DNA from: Gemmatimonadales bacterium UBA4456
Lineage (GTDB): Bacteria; Gemmatimonadota; Gemmatimonadetes; Longimicrobiales; Gaopeijiaceae
Assembly: GCA_002390225.1 (NCBI GenBank)
Contig: DGOW01000102.1
Location: 19,728-37,456, forward strand
Direction of reading: 5' to 3'
Length of the DNA stretch: 17,729 nt
Numbering within the stretch: position 1 is the first letter of the stretch; every line of letters starts with the position of its first letter. The notes beneath the pieces are model-generated. The model ran no database searches. It worked only from the letters and a program-made list of their open reading frames with translations, and was not told the DNA's origin. Below are positions 14,297 to 17,729 of this stretch, in pieces. Made by a program: the position numbers and the translations under genes.

Positions 14297-15706
14297 ATGG
14301 ATCTGTCTGGAATGAACGTGGCTGTCATAGGCCTTGGTGCGAGCGGAATCGCCGCCGCCCGGTTGGCCGCTGAAAAAGGAGGAGACGTCTATGTCTCGGA
14401 TTCGCGCACGGATGATGCAGTTGCAGCTCGTAGAGCCAAGCTCGGAGATGGAACCCACGTCGAGCTTGGAGGACACGATGTCGATCGAATGGTCGATGCC
14501 GACCTCGTCGTTGCCAGCCCCGGCATCTCTCCCGACGCACCGGTGCTCCGGGAACTCGCTGAACGAGGAGTTTGCTGGATATCAGAGCCCGAGTTCGCCT
14601 GTCGGTTCTTCTCTGGTGCACTGATCGGGATCACCGGTACCAATGGGAAGACCACGACGACGCTCTTGGTGGATCATTTTCTCCGCGCCTCGGGCATCCG
14701 ATCCGCGGCGGGCGGGAATGTCGGGGGAGGGCTCGCCCCTGCTGCGTCGGATCTTGCCCGCCTGGATGATCCGCCCGACTGGATCGTACTCGAGATGAGT
14801 TCGTTCCAGCTGGCTCGTGTAGAGACGTTCCAGCCGGATATCGGCGTCGTGACGAACCTCTCGCCCGATCACCTTGACCGCTACGACTCGGTCGATTCGT
14901 ACTACGCCGACAAGGCGAGACTCTTCGACAACGCCACAGAGGAGAGCCTCTGGGTTCTCCCCGCAGGCGACGAAGAGGTCGAGCGGTTAGCAGCAGGCGC
15001 GAGGGGGCGGCGATACACCTTCGGTGAAGGGGCGGGTAGCAGCGCGTTCGTCGCCGATGGCGAACTGATTCTGCGTTTCGAGGGTGAGATCGAGCCGCTC
15101 CTGCCGCGGTCCGACTTGCCGCTGCTCGGCGCACACAACGTGGCGAACGCACTCACCGCAGCGCTCACGGCGCGACTCGCTGGCGCGGCACCAGGTGGGA
15201 TCACCGCCGGACTTGGCTCCGCCAGAGCTCTGCCGCATCGTCTGGAACTCGTTTCAGACCACGCAGGCGTGCTCTGGATCAACGACTCGAAGGCCACGAA
15301 CGTTGCGGCGACCAGCAGCGCACTGACCAGTCTCGACCGCCCTGTCGTCCTCCTACTCGGCGGGAAGGACAAGGGTGAGGATTTCGGTCAGCTCGCCGGT
15401 GCGGTTCGCAGCCATGTGCGCGTCGTCATCGGGTACGGTGAAGCCGGGCCGCGTGCGACACGGGAATTGAGCGCTGCACTCGGTGTTGACGTCGAAGCCG
15501 CTACGGACGTCTGCGATCCTTCAACGACGACGCCGTCGTTGCGTCTGGTCGAGGGTTCTCTCGAGGATGTCATGGCTTGTGCACTCTTCGTGGCCGAGCC
15601 GGGCAATGCCGTCCTCTTGTCACCGGCATGCTCGAGCTTCGATATGTACGAGAGCTACGAGCACCGGGGCCGGCATTTCACGCGCCTGGCGCAGGCGGTC
15701 GCGTGA
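14297..15706 (+). CDS. murD: UDP-MurNAc-L-Ala:D-Glu ligase MurD
   Basis: Cytoplasmic ATP-dependent ligase that adds D-glutamate to UDP-MurNAc-L-Ala. The 469-residue protein has the N-terminal Rossmann motif VIGLGASGIAAARLA (10-24), VVASPGISPDAPVL (71-84), the P-loop GITGTNGKTTTT (111-122), LEMSSFQL, TNLSPDHLDRYDSVDSYY, GAHNVANALTAA, NDSKATNVAATSSAL, LLGGKDKGEDF and the C-terminal LSPACSSFDMYESYEHRG. I chose ATG 14297, with GGGGA about 9 nt before it; a TTG directly upstream is in frame but unnecessary. Its stop overlaps ftsW by 4 nt (GTGA). Confidence 0.97.
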   Translation: MDLSGMNVAVIGLGASGIAAARLAAEKGGDVYVSDSRTDDAVAARRAKLGDGTHVELGGHDVDRMVDADLVVASPGISPDAPVLRELAERGVCWISEPEFACRFFSGALIGITGTNGKTTTTLLVDHFLRASGIRSAAGGNVGGGLAPAASDLARLDDPPDWIVLEMSSFQLARVETFQPDIGVVTNLSPDHLDRYDSVDSYYADKARLFDNATEESLWVLPAGDEEVERLAAGARGRRYTFGEGAGSSAFVADGELILRFEGEIEPLLPRSDLPLLGAHNVANALTAALTARLAGAAPGGITAGLGSARALPHRLELVSDHAGVLWINDSKATNVAATSSALTSLDRPVVLLLGGKDKGEDFGQLAGAVRSHVRVVIGYGEAGPRATRELSAALGVDVEAATDVCDPSTTTPSLRLVEGSLEDVMACALFVAEPGNAVLLSPACSSFDMYESYEHRGRHFTRLAQAVA

Positions 15707-16878
15707 GGGTGCGACCCATAGATATCGCCCCGGTCGGGCCGGCCGGGCTCCCGGATTCGGGGCTGGGGCGTGGATGGGAAGCTGCGGCCGTCATGGGCCT
15801 TACGATTCTCGTGCTCACGTTCGGGCTGGTGACGCTGTACAGCGCGTCCTCAGTGTTCGCCCTCAGCCAGGGCCTGTCGGACACGTTCTACGTGACGCGG
15901 CAGGGTGCCGGGGCCCTGTTCGGGCTGGCGTGTCTCCTGCTTTGCGCCTGGATGCCCTACCGATATTGGGAACTCTTCGCCTGGCCCCTGGTTTTCGTCA
16001 GCGTAGGCATGCTCGTGCTTTGTATCCTTCCCTGGACGACGGGGATCGCCCCGGAGATCAACGGGGCTCGCCGGTGGCTGAGGGTCGGTGTGACCATCCA
16101 GCCGTCGGAAGTCGCGAAGATCGCGATCATTGTCTGGTCGTCCACCATGGCCGTCCGGAAGGCTCCGTACTTTTCGTCGCTCACCCGCGGCCTGGCTCCA
16201 TTCCTAGCGGTGTGGGGCCTCGTGATCGGACTCGTCCTCAGGGCGCCTGATCTTTCGACGGCGCTCGTGATTGCAATGCTCGGCGCTGTCATCGTTTTCG
16301 CTGCGGGCGCGCGCGTTGCCCACTTCGTATTCCTTGGCGCACTCGTCTCGCCGCTGCTCTACCTGCTGCTCTTCGCGGGGTACCGTCGCCAGCGGATCGA
16401 GGTCTTTCTTCAGCAGCTCTCCGATCCGACCGGCGCGGGCTACCAGGTGTTGCAGTCTCTGATCGGCTTTGGCTCGGGCGGCGTATCGGGTGTGGGCTTC
16501 GGGGAGGGACAGCAAAAGCACGGATTTCTGCCCGAGGCGCACAACGACTTCATCTTCGCCATGATCGGTGAGGAGTGGGGTTTCCTGGGCGTCGTCGTGG
16601 TCGTGTGTGTGTACAGTGCTCTGGTGCTGGTCGGCTTCCGAATCGCCAGCCGCGCTCCGGATCTCTTCGGTGAACTGCTGGCTATTGGCTGCACGAGCCT
16701 GATCGCGGTTCAGGCGGTGCTCCACATGGCGGTCGGGCTCGCGCTCGCACCGGCCACTGGACTCGCGCTGCCGCTGATCTCGTATGGCCGTTCGAATCTG
16801 ATCATCACCTTGGTCGCGCTGGGGATCCTGATCTCTATCGCCCGAGCGGCGCCGGGTGGAAAGGCAGCTCATGTATGA
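15703..16878 (+). CDS. ftsW: Septal peptidoglycan glycosyltransferase FtsW
   Basis: SEDS-family membrane polymerase that makes septal glycan strands from lipid II together with FtsI. Starting at GTG 15703, which overlaps the murD stop as GTGA, the product has 391 residues and about ten membrane segments. Motifs are TLYSASS (44-50), NGARRWLRVG (120-129), QPSEVAKIA (133-141), APDLSTALVI (181-190), LPEAHNDFIFAMIGEEWGF (276-294, with the catalytic-position Asp282) and LPLISYGRSNLI (356-367). In this last motif an Arg replaces the second Gly of the usual SYGGSS. The frame is open upstream to 15577, but that would lie inside murD. FtsW rather than RodA is inferred from the dcw position. It overlaps murG by 8 nt. 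Confidence 0.94.
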   Translation: MRVRPIDIAPVGPAGLPDSGLGRGWEAAAVMGLTILVLTFGLVTLYSASSVFALSQGLSDTFYVTRQGAGALFGLACLLLCAWMPYRYWELFAWPLVFVSVGMLVLCILPWTTGIAPEINGARRWLRVGVTIQPSEVAKIAIIVWSSTMAVRKAPYFSSLTRGLAPFLAVWGLVIGLVLRAPDLSTALVIAMLGAVIVFAAGARVAHFVFLGALVSPLLYLLLFAGYRRQRIEVFLQQLSDPTGAGYQVLQSLIGFGSGGVSGVGFGEGQQKHGFLPEAHNDFIFAMIGEEWGFLGVVVVVCVYSALVLVGFRIASRAPDLFGELLAIGCTSLIAVQAVLHMAVGLALAPATGLALPLISYGRSNLIITLVALGILISIARAAPGGKAAHV

Positions 16879-17729
16879 CGCAAGGCCGACTTCGGGGCCC
16901 CTAGTGGTCGTGTCTGGGGGAGGCACGGGTGGGCATCTTTACCCGGCTCTCGCGATCGCAGATGCGCTCCGCGAGGCTCGCCCCGACGTGCATGTCGTCT
17001 TCATAGGCGCGAAGCGGGGACTCGAGGCCAGGGTCCTACCAGAACGGGCCGAGGCCCATCTTCTGCTGCCCGTGCACGGGATCGACCGGAGCCGTCCCAC
17101 GAGCGTCGTGCGCGCCCTGGCCGGCCTCGCCGTCGGCCTCCTCCGCGTGATCGGCCTCTTTCTTCGAACGCGCCCTGAGGTAGTGGTTGTGACGGGCGGG
17201 TACGCTGGTGCGGCTGCTGGCATTGCTGCAGGCATCATGGGGATCCCACTGGTGCTACAGGAGCAGAACTCTGTGCCCGGAGCGGTGACCAAGCTGCTTA
17301 CACGTTTCGCCGTGCGCGTACACGTCGCCTACCCGGAGGCGATCGGTCGCCTCCCGGTCGGCGCACAATGCTGCGTGGTGAGTGGGAATCCCGTGCGGTC
17401 GCGCTCGGGCATGGATCGTTCCGAAGCGCGCCGAGCCTTCGGCGTCCCCGAAGACGTGACGCTGACGTTCGTCACAGGTGGAAGCCAGGGCTCGCTGGCT
17501 CTCAACGCGGGTCTGACGGCTTACGTAACCGAGGTGTCCCGTGGTGAAATTGAGCGGCCGGACATGCTTCACTTCCTCTGGTCGACCGGTCGACGTCATT
17601 TCCCAGGTGTTCAGAACGCTCTGGAACATGTGGGCGAGCCCGAGTGGATCCATGCATTCCCGTACATCGAGGATATGCCCGGGGCTCTCGCCGCGGCGGA
17701 CCTCGCCGTGAGCCGGGCGGGCGCGATGA
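16871..17729 (+). CDS. murG: Lipid II synthase MurG (3' end outside window)
   Basis: Peripheral membrane GT28 glycosyltransferase that adds GlcNAc to lipid I, giving lipid II. The visible 286 residues of a usual 350-370 include the N-terminal glycine-rich loop VSGGGTGGHLYPALAIADAL (14-33), VVVTGGYAGAAAG, the LQEQNSVPGAVTKLL segment (family: HEQNxxPG), SGNPVR, the second glycine-rich loop VTGGSQGSLALN and the start of the UDP-GlcNAc-binding SRAGA motif, where the window ends. No stop is met before the edge. I chose ATG 16871 because GGAAAGG lies 7 nt before it; the ATG at 16875 is out of frame. It overlaps ftsW by 8 nt. Confidence 0.95.
   Translation, partial: MYDARPTSGPLVVVSGGGTGGHLYPALAIADALREARPDVHVVFIGAKRGLEARVLPERAEAHLLLPVHGIDRSRPTSVVRALAGLAVGLLRVIGLFLRTRPEVVVVTGGYAGAAAGIAAGIMGIPLVLQEQNSVPGAVTKLLTRFAVRVHVAYPEAIGRLPVGAQCCVVSGNPVRSRSGMDRSEARRAFGVPEDVTLTFVTGGSQGSLALNAGLTAYVTEVSRGEIERPDMLHFLWSTGRRHFPGVQNALEHVGEPEWIHAFPYIEDMPGALAAADLAVSRAGAM

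Noticed and set aside
1..17729. CRISPR array, tRNA, IS element, prophage or defence system
   Set aside because: I saw no regularly spaced repeats, cloverleaf, terminal inverted repeats with a transposase, or phage/defence gene families anywhere in the window.

Overview
The window is about 17.7 kb of GC-rich bacterial chromosome. Its right 11 kb is a classical division and cell-wall (dcw/mra) operon. The left 6.7 kb is an unrelated mix of single genes. The MurE carries the DNPR signature of meso-diaminopimelate-adding enzymes, so the cell wall should be Gram-negative-type A1gamma peptidoglycan. A DUF2911 lipid-free secreted protein, a DUF4097-like remnant, a division PBP with a C-terminal PASTA domain and a TolB-like/TPR secreted protein together point towards Gemmatimonadota or a nearby phylum. 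That placement is inference; no rRNA gene is present to confirm it.

Left part (1-6335). It opens inside a membrane-bound PAS histidine kinase (+). This converges on a cytoplasmic glycerophosphodiester phosphodiesterase (-), and the two stop codons sit inside a 20-bp tandem duplication. Next comes about 500 bp without an intact gene. It holds the 3' stub of a DUF4097-like gene (+) and a bidirectional terminator-like hairpin, which it shares with the convergent, secreted DUF2911 gene (-). A doubtful small acidic ORF (-) lies upstream of DUF2911. It is followed by a hotdog-fold acyl-CoA thioesterase (+), and then a 580-residue secreted TolB-like/TPR protein (+) with a strong Shine-Dalgarno and a very strong intrinsic terminator.

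Gap 6336-6688. This 353-bp non-coding stretch holds a long hairpin, two short dyads, a good sigma70-type promoter and an MraZ operator of three 5-bp repeats at the start site. A second partial copy of the operator core lies 211 bp upstream.

Right part (6689-17729). The order is mraZ, rsmH, ftsL, ftsI, murE, murF, mraY, murD, ftsW, murG, and the window ends inside murG. Nearly all junctions overlap by 1-8 nt or are separated by 5 nt; the exception is a 40-nt gap before murD. MraZ is expected to repress the operon. RsmH methylates 16S rRNA. MurE, MurF and MurD build the stem peptide, MraY and MurG make lipid I and lipid II, and FtsW, FtsI and FtsL polymerise and cross-link it at the septum. The remaining genes of such clusters (murC, murB, ftsQ, ftsA, ftsZ) would be expected just beyond the right edge.

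I found no CRISPR array, insertion sequence, tRNA, phage gene or defence system, and nothing that amounts to a wholly new biological system. The best leads are the duplicated MraZ operator, the DUF4097 remnant and the repeat-borne stop codons.
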